A stretch of 64,000 nucleotides of DNA, from the NCBI GenBank assembly GCA_036172665.1, contig CM069876.1:9176001-9240000 (forward strand). Direction: 5' to 3'. The stretch comes from Prosopocoilus inquinatus (Eukaryota > Arthropoda > Insecta > Coleoptera > Lucanidae). Made by a program: the position numbers and the translations under genes. Shown piece by piece: positions 21,510 to 32,301 of this stretch. Each line of letters begins with the position of its first letter. The stretch's first letter is position 1. The notes under the pieces were generated by a model. It made no database searches, was not told the origin of the DNA, and saw nothing but the letters and a program-made list of their open reading frames with translations.

Positions 21510-22288
21510 TAGTAAGACCTCTATAATCCGAACATGCCCTAATCCGAACCTCCAGTAATCTGAGTAGCGTATATTCGAATCCATAATCCGAAAAACGCCT
21601 CCTTAATTCGTAAAGCGAAGTGATTCTGCTAGAAATCCTTAAGTTTCAAGTTTTCTAAGATATGCCCTGTTTATTATACTGTCTGTTATTCAATAGAATT
21701 TTGACCGCTAGCCTCGGATTCGTAGGATAGCGGTAGCATAAATTAGCGGCCGTAAATTGGCAGTGAAGTCGTCACAAAAATTAAATTTTCAACTACGAAA
21801 GTTCACAAGAACTTTTGTAATTATTTAAAATAAAGAAATTTAATCAATTTAAGAAATTAGGGAGGGAGAGAGAGATGTGTCCAAGCTTGAAGAGCTCCAG
21901 ACGAACACATTTTTTTGCAGTTTGAGATGCTTTATTAAAAAGATTTCGGAGTACACCAAGTAAGCAACTGCACGGGATTACAAAAGTATTTAGCTAAATG
22001 TAATACGTAAAAAATACAAATCGTGTGTTTTCTCTTTGGTTACTTTAAGTCAATGTACATCACTTTTTCAATGTTATGTAATGCCATTTCTCAATGCTAT
22101 ATGACGGCATTCGCGGTCATATGACGGCCACTACATTACGATACCGCTGTCCTAGGAAGCCAATGCTTTATTGGCTGCGAATTCAGTTTGCATTGAAATT
22201 TATATTTTCTTTTGTTCGATAATCCAAACATTTCAAAAATCCGGATCAACTAGCGCAATTATTAGATCGGATTAAAGAGGTTGTACCG
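21510..22288. mobile_element. pogo-like non-autonomous element
   Basis: The left end is TA then TAGTAAGACCTCTATAATCC; the right, read inward, is TA then CGGTACAACCTCTTTAATCC. The pattern CAGTANAACCTCTATAATCCGAA with a TA target is characteristic of pogo/Tigger-type elements. AATCCGAA motifs are repeated just inside the left end. Length is 779 bp, and no transposase frame was found. Confidence 0.7.
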
Positions 22289-22724
22289 TATTAAGCACTA
22301 TTTATGATTTTTCTGGAAACATAGATGTAACTTTTATAATTATTGTCTCATTACCGAAGAAAGTTAGAAACCAAATGTGGTGGAACTTTTATAAGCTAAG
22401 TGGAAGGTTTTAAATAGGATGTTGTCGTTAGATGCTTCTTAAAATTGTCTTTCATCTGCTATACACTACCTTATACCAAATATTGACCGTTGAAAAGATG
22501 TTTAATATTGCAAGTATTTCTTTCCTTGATTTAAGTAAAGATTTATATTTATTAATTACACTAACTTCCATTTAATATGTTTTAACTTATTACTTAAAAA
22601 CAGTACTTTCAATTGCACACGAGTGGCTGCAGAACTTGATTTATATTGCAAACAACTTTGAATAACTCGTACAACTAGGCAAACCAAAATACTGATTGGC
22701 GTATTATTACCACTACAGATAAAA

Positions 22725-23655
22725 AAATATGTTTGGGCGATTTTAACATTGACTACCTCAACATTAATTCTCCTGTTTATACATTAATGAGCGGTGTCCT
22801 TAGTACAATCGGTTTAGTTCAAGTTGTAAACTAACCAACCCGTGTAACATCCACAAGTTCTACCTTAACAGATTTAATCTTAATCTTAGAATCGGTATAA
22901 GCTGAAGTTGAAAGCGACGTTACAGATCTGCTGAACATTTCGGATCATTCACTTGTGTATTACAAGTATAAATTGAGGCGCACTATCTCCACCCACATGC
23001 TTACGTGCTCGTGATTATAGCAATGCAAGTTTTAATCTTCTCCAGCGTGATTTATATTTCATTTCTTGGTTCTTAGTTTATAACATGCAGAACATAAACG
23101 ATAAACTCACTTTCTTCAGCAATTCATTATCTTATCTACTTGATTATCATTTTTCTTTAAAAAACTATCTCTAACAGAAAACAAAAACGGCCTTCCTGGA
23201 TTAGCCTTCGTCACTTTAAATTATAAGATGCTATTAGCTATACTACATTGTACTGGACTTGCAAATTATTTATTGAATAGAACACAATGTATTCAGTTGG
23301 GCAATTCTGTCTCTAGTTCCTTGGCAGTTGTATGTGGCGTACCGCAAGCTTCTATTTTGGGACCATTGCTTTATTCAATATCGGTCATTTAACAGAACTC
23401 CTAAAAGTTACTAAATATCGTATCTACACATAGCTGTAAAATATTTTGTGTCAATAGTGAGTTAATTAATAATGATTTGAACGTCCTTACAGAAATCTCT
23501 GAGAAATATTGTCTGTACATTATTATAATTTAATCAAATACAATTTGACTTTCAGTACTTTAGAAATATATACAAACCAGTTGACTTTGCCTACCCGTAA
23601 TCTCTGCTAGAAACCTCGGCTTAACTATTGAGTGCAATTTAAGATTCATTTGTTT
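22725..23655 (+). pseudogene. LINE relic: endonuclease and RT palm (CR1/Jockey group)
   Basis: The plus strand first shows an apurinic-type endonuclease block: CLGDFNIDYLNINSP at about 22730, PTRVTSTSSTLTDLI near 22840-22880, then NISDHSLVYY near 22940. These hold the GDFN and SDH active-site motifs. After a large deletion the RT resumes with VVCGVPQASILGPLLYS at about 23330-23375. The palm-downstream motif ARNLGLTIECNLRF lies near 23610-23650. In the VPQGSILGP motif Gly is Ala here. Stops are scattered, and the FADD block is missing or unreadable. Confidence 0.75.
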
Positions 23656-23819
23656 AACGTGAACGTCTAGAAAGCATCGTTTTTCCAGGCGATCGTCAGA
23701 CATAAACCAAGCAAGAAACTAGTACCCAAAAAGCAGAATCGTACCCAATATTAAAACTTCAACACAACGGAAAACCGGCAGCCAATATAGAAATTCCAAT
23801 GCAAAGCTGGTAGCCAACA

Positions 23820-24260
23820 CAGAAAGCCAATGGAAGAAGGAAAGTTCGTCATTGTAACGCGATCAAAAGGTAAGCGACTGTCGCCGACATACCTAAAGAT
23901 CTTCCAGCATTAAAACAGATCGACGAAATGTCGTACAACGAGGAAGCCTTCCACAAGGTCCTCAACCAAACCAAAATGTGGACCGACCGTCAAGACGACC
24001 ACAGCACAAAAATAGGTCCCCACAAACAACAACACCAAGTGCTGAGGATATTGCTAAAGCGACTGACGTTCTGAACCGCGCTACGAATTAATAAAGAGAA
24101 ACCAAACCTACCCCCAAAATATTCGAAAAGGAAGGCTTATACGAATCAGAACCAATGTAACCTCAACAGGGACCAACGGATAACAGTCGGACGTGAGCAA
24201 TAGTCAATGATGTTAAATTCCAGAGGTGCGGCCAATTAGACCATCCATCGAGATATTAAC
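23820..24260 (+). pseudogene. Possible gag-like (LINE ORF1) relic
   Basis: This stretch is A/C-rich with few T, unlike its surroundings. It contains MEEGKFVIVTRSKGKR-like text at about 23830 and KFQRCGQLDHPS at about 24222-24257. The latter resembles half of a retroelement zinc knuckle (RCXXXGHXS). Stops interrupt it. It may be ORF1 of another LINE in the same orientation as the ORF2 relic just upstream. Confidence 0.3.
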
Positions 24261-24264
24261 TCGC

Positions 24265-26850
24265 AAAAACTTGAAGTTCGCATGAACTGATTTAATTAAA
24301 AAAAATAGAAAAGGCGAGACGGAAATTTTATGGCCATGTAAACGTCTTAAATAATCAAGATTTGGCAAGGAAAAAATCGCACGAATCAAATAAAATTCGC
24401 CTGAACTCGTTCAGAAATATAACCTCATCCTAAATAAAAAGAAATAGGATCCCCGTATGATAATATTTACTTAAAATTCGCAAAAAGTACTGAGAAATTC
24501 ATACTAATTTACAGCCGGATTGTTTCGAAATGAAGCTCCAAACAAACATTTTAGAATAAAATGCAAAGCGTGTATTTATTTCATGTTTTCGAAACGAAAT
24601 TGTTTCGAGGTAATAAAGACTTATCTGAAAAGGCAACAAAATCGCCGAGAAGTTTCTGTTCGGTGAGCTAGATGCGATAAGCACAGAGCGAGAACGAATT
24701 TTAACATTGCGCAATTCAGGAATACATACGGGCTGGACGGAATATACAGGTCGTTACCTAAAAGCCGTTTTCGACACCGTAACAAGATTTATCGGTGGAA
24801 TCGGAGAGGGTCAGCATGTTTCACACTCTTTAAACTGGGAAGGTTGCCTTAATACAACCGCAGAAAATTTCATACACTTTGCTTGTACTTTAAAATACTA
24901 TGCGATCGATCTCTCCAATACTTGTAAAACAAAATATCATTTTGGTCAGACATACATAACGTAAATATGCGTAACAGAGGCTTGCTCACACCACCTCTTC
25001 ACAAAAACACAATTTTTGAGCGTTTTGTACGTGTACCATAGCAAAATATTTAAGCTCCCTTTGTTTCAACTATTCTTCTATTTTTTTTTAATTAATTTAA
25101 AGTCTCTGTCTTAAATTTAGGTTTGGGGCTTATTCCAGTTTAAAAATATTATTAAGTGAACTGTAGACACTCTAACATTTTCATGTATTTTAGAGATCTA
25201 TAAAATAGTTATTATTTTTCTCCATTCAAATAAGTAGCTTAGGTTGGGTTATATTAGGTTAATTTAAAAGTAAGTGGAAGATCAATTAATATATTCTTGT
25301 GATATCCGAACTTATTCCTTTTGAACTTTATTATCTTAATACGTCTGTAACTTGTAGCTCGTAGTCAATAAATATCTTATTATTACTATTATTATTATTA
25401 AAATTAATAATAATTTTAAAATTGTTCTTCCACATGTCTACCTGAAACAGTAAAATTAAATTGTTCCGGAAAGAGTTTAAAATGTACTATAATGTATACA
25501 TTACTAGCTGCAGGTAAACATCAATAAATTGACGTCATCTACATGTACTCTATATGTTTCAGAATCGTCGTATAAATAATGAATAAATTTATTAAAAATT
25601 CAGACTCTGTGACAGAAATAAACATTTCTCTTCCCTGAATATTCTAGTATAATCAATTGAAGATAATTTCCAAGAAGTGTATAATAAAATTTCTCGGAAT
25701 GCACTTGCCTTTCATTCTAGTATCATCACGACTACAATATCCTCAAGCAGGTGTCTCATTTACAATTTCAAATTTCACATACAGGATGAACCATTAAGCA
25801 CGCTTCCTTCGATATCCATTTAGACATATAACGAGATAGATTTTTTTAATTTATTTAATATTTTATCTTGTTTTCTACTTCTGTTTTAATACTTACTACC
25901 TATAAACATATTTTTGTCATACAAAAAAATCAGTTATAAATTCGGATTTTCTTGTTTTGTTTTAAGATAAAAGCCTGACGGTAAAGATGTACGCAATTTA
26001 AGTGGCCTGCTCTGTACCGATCGTTTCATTAAAACTTGAAAAAGGCGCAGAAATAGGAGAGACAAATGCTGTATAAGTTAGTTAAGTCACGCCTACTTAT
26101 CTATACCCAGTTGAAGACTCCTGCATCGTAATCTTAATCAAACAGGCGATATATCACACTGTAAATTAAACGTTCAAGATAATCCGTCAGGACAGTTTTA
26201 CAAGTACAGACACGTTCACATTAAATTTGAGACTATAACCTATAAAAAAATCATATTCCAAAGGTAGACATAAAACAAATACATAAGTGTTTAACTATGC
26301 CTCTCGCGTCTCTTCAGGTTTACAACTGCAAGAAGAATTAGATTTTATGGTTCTCTGAACATCACCACCAACCATGTTTGTTTATGTAAACCTATCGTTA
26401 AACCTTGATAAAAATCATTCTTTTCTATTTACCTCTAACCAAGCCATTCCTTTATTACTACCTATAAAACTTTTTAAAATTTCAAAATTATATAACATTT
26501 AAAAGTGAAATTTTATTAGTACCTATCTAAAATTCATTATTTTCTTTCATTACTCCTAATATTTGACACCTAGCGATTATTTCACTAAGGCTTGAAAGCG
26601 GAACACAGCAGAAAGTTGGCTCCCGCGGTCAGTTTTGAAAAAAAGGTGGTAGATGAGTTGCTAGTATAGTATAGCCTTTTCGTACGTGATAACAATTGGC
26701 TCGGATGTATTTATAAGACTAAGGAAGATTAAATGGAAAATTTAGTATAAAATAAATTTATTTACTTGTAATTTAGGTATCTAAATTATTTCTGTTAAGG
26801 TTTGTATCTTTGAGACATACATTTTACAAACTCAAAATTTGAAATTATTT
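24265..26850. other. AT-rich DNA, no genes recognised
   Basis: The frame at 24707-24964 has no recognised domain. Short ATT/TTA repeats lie at 25378-25420. A CAGGATGAACCATTAAGCAC motif near 25783 resembles a MITE end without a partner. Confidence 0.4.
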
Positions 26851-26865
26851 TTTGCTTTAACAGTT

Positions 26866-27440
26866 TTATTTTGGTATCAATGAAATGTTTTTTTGAAATA
26901 ATTTTTTTCCTGTATTCTTTCTTTTTAATAGATGAACTGCTACATAAGAGTGAATTTGCTTATTCGGTAACAAAAAAAAGGCGAGGGGGATGTAGTGTTC
27001 GTTTTCCAGGCCATAGACAGTAAAAAATTTTGCTGCACATTTAAATGTTCCATCAACGTAGATCGTTGACACCTTACTTAAACATTTTAAGTTGCTTTCG
27101 CACGAGAAAGCCACAAAATTATTATCTACATCATTTTTACCAAGAAATATTTCTCCCTTATTTGTTTTAATATCGATGTTATTTATATATCGGTAGCTGC
27201 TTTTCTCTTAAACAAATTGCTTAATTTTTGTCTGTTTAAATATTTGCAGACACACTGGACCATGGTTATGTACTTCGTTATGTTCTATTATATTGTCATT
27301 TGAAACGTGAGGTTTAAGGAATGACTTACACCCACGTTTTGCACATTCTCACATAATATCTTGTGGAAATTATATTTAAAATTATTCAAAACAATTAACA
27401 GGTTTCCCTTTTTCACTCAACATTTCTTTGACAAGTTCCA
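26866..27440 (-). pseudogene. MULE transposase relic with FLYWCH zinc finger
   Basis: Reading leftwards: at 27250-27400 a FLYWCH-type region with CAKRGCKSFLKPH, then EHNEVHNHGP (the paired Cys and HXH parts). Then at 26900-27080 the start of a MULE transposase domain: TIYVDGTFKCAAKFFTVYGL, then EHYIPLAFFLLPNK. The first catalytic Asp is the D of VDGTFK. Stops and frameshifts lie between the two blocks, and the protein ends early at 26866. FLYWCH plus MULE in this order is a known insect transposon-derived architecture. Only the front third of the catalytic domain remains. Confidence 0.7.
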
Positions 27441-27444
27441 TTGT

Positions 27445-28140
27445 GAATGTCTAAGTTAATTAATTATCATTGTGTTTATTTTCAAATTATATTAGCGAAA
27501 ATTTCCTATCCCTAAATTTTGGGCCAATCAAATTCGCAAATTAAACTCTCTTTGTTGGACATTTAGTCGGAAAAGCTTATCTGCGGGGATATTTTGGTTA
27601 GTCCTTCTTATTGAGAGAATTTATAATAATAAAAATTTCTGGAGGATACATGCGGCAAGGGACGCATTATAAAAATTGTTACGGTTAGAAAAACCGCTTT
27701 CAAAAGTCGCCCTGCATATACGTAGTTTTGTGTCTCGTTTATTTTTCTTCGGATAGCATCACATAGGTGAGGTATGAACGTCTAGCGGCGTGGTTTCTCG
27801 CCTGCTTTTATTATGTTGAAATAAATTTTTGTTACCTTCTTCATCGCAGCATAATTGTATTTTTATAACGCAAATTGCGTCCCACATCTTCGATCTAATT
27901 TTGTGGTGCAACTCGCAGACTGCTTTTTATACATCTCAGAACACTCCCGAAATAAATCCTTTTACGTTATCGCCATTTCGGCATTATAATTGCCTTAAAT
28001 TAAACTTTTATCGGCCCGGAGTTTAGTATTTTTTGTGTTGATTTCACAATTATATGTAATCGTCCGCAGCTGCATTTAATTTTATTTGTGGGAATTAAAT
28101 TGAATGTTTATTCTAAAACTAGGCGTCGTTCAATTTTATT
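27445..28140. other. Unassigned DNA
   Basis: A 65-codon frame at 27829-28026 has no feature I recognise. No inverted repeats were noticed. Confidence 0.35.
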
Positions 28141-28747
28141 GTGTCATTTTGTGTTCCTGTTAAGTACGCTTTTTGTCCTCTTGTTATTTCGACGGAATTA
28201 TTAATTGATTTCACACTTGACATTGAACGCCATTGGTTCCTCTTGACATCATGTTATGTACTGGCTGGCTTTGGTTTATGTCACGACGATTTTGATTCGC
28301 TCGAATTCTCCCTTTCGTATTTCGGAGCGAAGTCAAATTTGGCTTTATTAATTTGTGGCGAGCATGTAGCATGTTATCCCCAGGATCCCGCGTTGTTGAT
28401 ATCCTCTGGGAATGTTTCGTATGGGGGCTGCGGCCCCATGGCTGCCTATATTCCGTGGCGAACAAGGAAAGCTTGTTTTGATCTCGGCAGGACCTCGAGG
28501 AGGTTTCCTACAATTTTACGGCTTCGGTCAAAGTTGGTGCCCTGGTGGAACAAAAACTTGTTAGAGTTTGTCCCAGCCTGTCCCCTTTATTACGGACAGG
28601 TATGTTTGCGATTGTTACCCTTTTCGCGCAAATTATTATTGTCATGCTTTTCTTCCCTTACAGGCTTTAATTTTAAGTTTTAAGTACAACTTTCAGTTAT
28701 GGCTGACATTTTTTGAATTAAGCACCTTTTGCGACGACTTTCTGTGA
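28141..28747 (+). CDS. Unrecognised ORF with a candidate 64-bp intron
   Basis: A 153-codon frame from an ATG-like region (28141-28599) ends at a consensus donor CAG|GTATGT. A pyrimidine-rich acceptor CTTCCCTTACAG lies 64 bp on, at 28663. Joining them keeps the frame for 27 more codons to a TGA at 28747. Without splicing the frame also runs to 28683. The region is GC-richer than its flanks. The peptide (for example MAAYIPWRTRKACFDLGRTS) resembles nothing I know. The opposite strand also has an open frame at 28211-28465, which weakens the case. The start at 28141 is uncertain. Confidence 0.25.
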
Positions 28748-28761
28748 CGAACCTTTCTGGG

Positions 28762-28879
28762 GGGAGCAAACTCGCAAAAGAATCTGACGTCAAAATGACG
28801 TAGACTCTCACGCAAGCCTATGTCAATCGTACGAGAACTGTGTCATTTTGACGCCACGTTCTCTTACAAGTTTGCTCCC
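28762..28879. mobile_element. Small palindromic MITE-like element
   Basis: The left arm starts GGGAGCAAACTCGCAAAAGA and the right arm, read inward, starts GGGAGCAAACTTGTAAGAGA. Both continue into an ACGYCAAAATGAC block. The stem is about 45 bp and the total about 118 bp. No clear target duplication could be assigned. Confidence 0.6.
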
Positions 28880-29921
28880 TCGATTCAAGAATAAGGCCCC
28901 TGGGGGATCAGACGATTCGTATTCGTTTTTTTTTTAAACAACCCTTTCGTACTGGCTTATTTTGGAGCAGACCTTCAAACCGGTTTCGGTTTGGCGTCTC
29001 CACACGTCAACAGTTGCAGTGACGGACCGACAAGGTGAGGAACTCTCGGCGTAGATATTCAGGTGGGAGGTTCCCATTTATTGCGGCTGCGGCCTTAGGC
29101 CAAGTTTATTTCGTATAATGAATTTTAGCGCTCTGGACGATTAACACCATGAACAGAATTTTATTTAGTAAATTTGCAATTCAATTACCGATTATGTAAA
29201 GCCAGTGGTGGATCCGCTGATCCAGTTATTTTGATCTGAATTTACCTACTTGTTAATCTTTTGGTCATGATATTTACTTACTTTTTTTATAAAGTAATAC
29301 AGGTACCCTTGCGTTAACGTTAAGCTGCACAAACACTCTTTTGATGTTTGGATTTACATTTACGTACGTACACTGATAACTTGTTGCTAATATCGCCGAC
29401 CGAAGAAATATGACCGGTTACACCCGCTTATGTTGGGGGTTGTCCGCCGGATGCCATACAAGGCGCCTACGATTAGTGAACCAAAGAAAGATGTAGTTCG
29501 TCACGGATAGCCATTGTTCAGAATTTTATATTAAATAATTCCTTTGAGACTGAACAGTGAAATAATTTTTGTTAAAATAAAATAATGATTTTTAGAAACA
29601 TGTAGAAACAAATAGATATTCTAAATTTGAATGGTATGGCCCACAAAGTATCAGTTCACGATTGATTTTTTCTACAGTGTTATAAGTTATTGGCTTATTA
29701 ATACCTAATTACAAAGCAGCTAGCGAATCGTCTCAACCTGCCATTAATAAACGCAATTACAATATGCGCATAACTTTGTGAATATGCAATGAAAAGAATG
29801 GTTTCGTAAACCGATGATGAGGGATGGGAAATAGTACTGCCTTTCAACTTGCGACAGATCGCGAACGCTTACGATACGAATCGAAGCGATCTTCCACGTC
29901 TAAAAGTGTCTGTATATTCTA
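28880..29921. other. Unassigned DNA
   Basis: No gene or repeat was recognised between the palindrome and the mariner element. A T-run lies at about 28927-28935. Confidence 0.4.
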
Positions 29922-31264
29922 CCGTACCTTCAATTGAATTCCTCATTAAAGTAAGATGTGATTTTTTTATGAAGTTGGCGACACAATTCTAGAGAAAACA
30001 GTTGTCATTAACTGTCAGTACTGATCATAATATCAAATAAAAACTCAACATTAAAGTTTAAAGTAGACGCTCAAAGTGCTCTCCTTCAGCTTGACTACAT
30101 AAGCGTACTCTGCGTTTCATGTTTTCAACCCCGTTTGCTAAGTGTTCGGTGGTTATGTTAGCACACACACCTGTAATGCCCGCACGAAGTTCTTCGATTG
30201 TGTGACGCGTAGTTCTAAAAACTGTGTTTTTCATGTGCGGATAAATGAAGTAATCCATAATTGTGAGATCCGGAGACCTTGTAGGAAAATTCACAATCCG
30301 ATTATCGAAAAACTGCTGCAGGAAAGTCATTGTTTGATGAGCTGTGTGGGCAGTAGCATTGTCTTGCTCAAAAAGAAACCCTTCTGTAAGTTCATCATCA
30401 TGTAGTTGATTAATGAAAGGTTCTAATAATTCATTTCGGTATCTTTCAGCAGTTACTGAGTCGTTAAAAAATATTGGTCCGATGATACGCCTTCTTGACA
30501 CTGCTAGCCAAACACCAATTTTTAATGGATGTAATGGAGTTTCCACAAATTCATGGAGATTTTCTGCTGACCATATTCTCATATTCTGTTTATTTAAATA
30601 CCCTGAGAGATAAAACCAGGCCTCATCGGAAAAGAAACACTTGTCAAGAATGTCGTCCTTGTTTAAGTTATCAAGAAACCACTGACAATATTCTGTTCTT
30701 CTGTGAAAATCTACTGGCCTGAATTCGTGAACTGCTTGAATCTTACATGGATAAAGCTTTAAGTCTTTTTTAAGAATAGTGTGACATGTTCCCACTGATA
30801 GCTGAACTTCTTGTGAAAGTTTCGCAATAAATTTCTTGGGAGAGTGTTCCATTCGATCCCGAACATCTTCAATGCAGGCTGCAGTCCTTTTCTTAGCTAC
30901 TCCGCTCCCTGTTTTGCGACCAAGTGATCCTGTTTCACGAAATTTAAGAACACAAGCATGGATATGTTTAACTAGCTTTTCATAAGTAATAGGAAAATTA
31001 GGAAACTGCTGTGGAAACTTCTGTACACACTGATTAATTGAATAAACTAACTGTCCATTTTCTATTCTACCGGTTTGAAAATAACTTTCAACAATAAATA
31101 TTTTCTGCTGTAATTCTAACATTTTGAATTAATTGAAAATACAAAGTGTCAATTTGACATTTGTTTCATTAAATAATTGAACAACTATCAGTGCTGCAAA
31201 TCTTAGAAGAAAGAAACAGTGAAATCGTAGCCCACTTTAATGAGGAATTCAATTGAAGGCACGG
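29922..31264 (-). mobile_element. mariner-like element with intact transposase, copy A
   Basis: Ends: TA then CCGTACCTTCAATTGAATTC on the left, and TA then CCGTGCCTTCAATTGAATTC on the right read inward. Similarity continues through CTCATTAAAGT into about 40 bp. TA flanks both sides (29920-29921, 31265-31266). The element is 1343 bp. One transposase gene fills most of it, with leaders of 142 bp before and 136 bp after. A second copy in the opposite orientation lies at 46590-47884. Confidence 0.92.
30058..31122 (-). CDS. mariner-like transposase (helix-turn-helix plus DDE), intact
   Basis: This uninterrupted 354-codon frame is a usual length for mariner transposases. Residues 1-70 form a DNA-binding helix-turn-helix region of the insect type (IFIVESYFQTGRI, LKFRETGSLG), as in Pfam DUF4817. 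A second helical part lies at 80-120 (LSQEVQLSVGTCHTILKK). The catalytic core has Asp166 in FFSDEAWF, Asp254 in FEQDNATAHTA and Asp290 in SPDLTIMDYF, so 35 residues separate the last two. WLAVSRRRIIGPIFF lies between them. The enzyme would bind the element ends and cut and rejoin at TA. All three acidic residues are present, so the protein could be functional. Compared with copy B it has one extra residue just before QDNATAH (GFLFEQD versus GSFQQD). Confidence 0.92.
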   Translation of the reverse strand: MLELQQKIFIVESYFQTGRIENGQLVYSINQCVQKFPQQFPNFPITYEKLVKHIHACVLKFRETGSLGRKTGSGVAKKRTAACIEDVRDRMEHSPKKFIAKLSQEVQLSVGTCHTILKKDLKLYPCKIQAVHEFRPVDFHRRTEYCQWFLDNLNKDDILDKCFFSDEAWFYLSGYLNKQNMRIWSAENLHEFVETPLHPLKIGVWLAVSRRRIIGPIFFNDSVTAERYRNELLEPFINQLHDDELTEGFLFEQDNATAHTAHQTMTFLQQFFDNRIVNFPTRSPDLTIMDYFIYPHMKNTVFRTTRHTIEELRAGITGVCANITTEHLANGVENMKRRVRLCSQAEGEHFERLL

Positions 31265-31266
31265 TA

Positions 31267-32301
31267 CATACAATGTTCAAATAAAAATCAAAGAATTTGA
31301 GTTAATAGGTCGCAGAATATTGGAGTAAGTTTCAGCTTAAAATTAAACGCATGGTATGTATAGTTGCGACCAAGTAAATTGAGCCGATTGACAATTTTGT
31401 GATCCTTACTGCCAGCATCAATATGGTTGCGGTTAGCTTACAGCGGTCTCGATTAGAATGATTGCAACTTTACTTACATTTAAACTTTAAAAGATTATTC
31501 GTTTCAATTGCTCTTTTGAAAAGGAAAAAAATATTTATTTTAAACGTGAAATAGAGAAAAAACTATTCAACAACTCGTTAGTGACGCTTCTTTAGGAATA
31601 TTAATAGCCTCATTATTACAAATAGTATACGGCCTAAAGTCGTATTTGTATTTTGTCCAACATTAATTTTAATCGAACTAGAGAGAGAGAGAGAGTTTCG
31701 TAACTTCTAAATATAGAAAATTTATGGACTGCTAATTGCTTAAGAAAAGTCAGCGCATGAAATAATTTATTTTAATGTCATATTTTATGATCTAACTATG
31801 TTAAAAATAGTTTCGCCGAAACGCGCTAAATGATGCAAGAACAAAATTATTTTTATTTAAATTCGGCGAAATCGAAAGTGGTGACGTTATACCTAATATG
31901 CACACAACTATGGCATCCCATTACCACAGACACACATATTAATCTCAATTTTCAAAAATTTAATTCATCCAGCACGTCAGTTTTGTTATTACGAGCTTCA
32001 TTAATACCGAGTACTGACGTAATAACGTTTGTGGAAATATTAAATTTCCGCTGCGACCATAATTAAATTACAATTTTTGAGCAAAATTATGTTATTGGAA
32101 TCCTATTTGAATGATTTGATTTGAGGATTAATGATATTATCAATAGATATTATTAGTGTATTTATTTTTAAAGTAATTTGAATTTATTTTTAACTTAATT
32201 TGAGTAATTATGTCGCTCTTAGAATTACCATTACCATTTGATAAAAAATAATCATTAAAAATATTCAGTACTAATATATTTATTGATCATTATGTTCCTT
32301 A
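31267..32301. other. AT-rich DNA with a short (GA)n tract
   Basis: A GA dinucleotide run lies at 31679-31695. The 78-codon frame at 31830-32066 has no feature. Nothing else is recognised before the LINE. Confidence 0.4.

Noticed and set aside
24707..24964. 85-codon plus frame
   Set aside because: Composition is plausible but there is no motif, splice signal or context to support a gene.
30142..30722. Three plus-strand frames, echoed by minus frames at 47133-47710
   Set aside because: They are antisense shadows of the two mariner-like transposase copies, conserved only because the DNA is.
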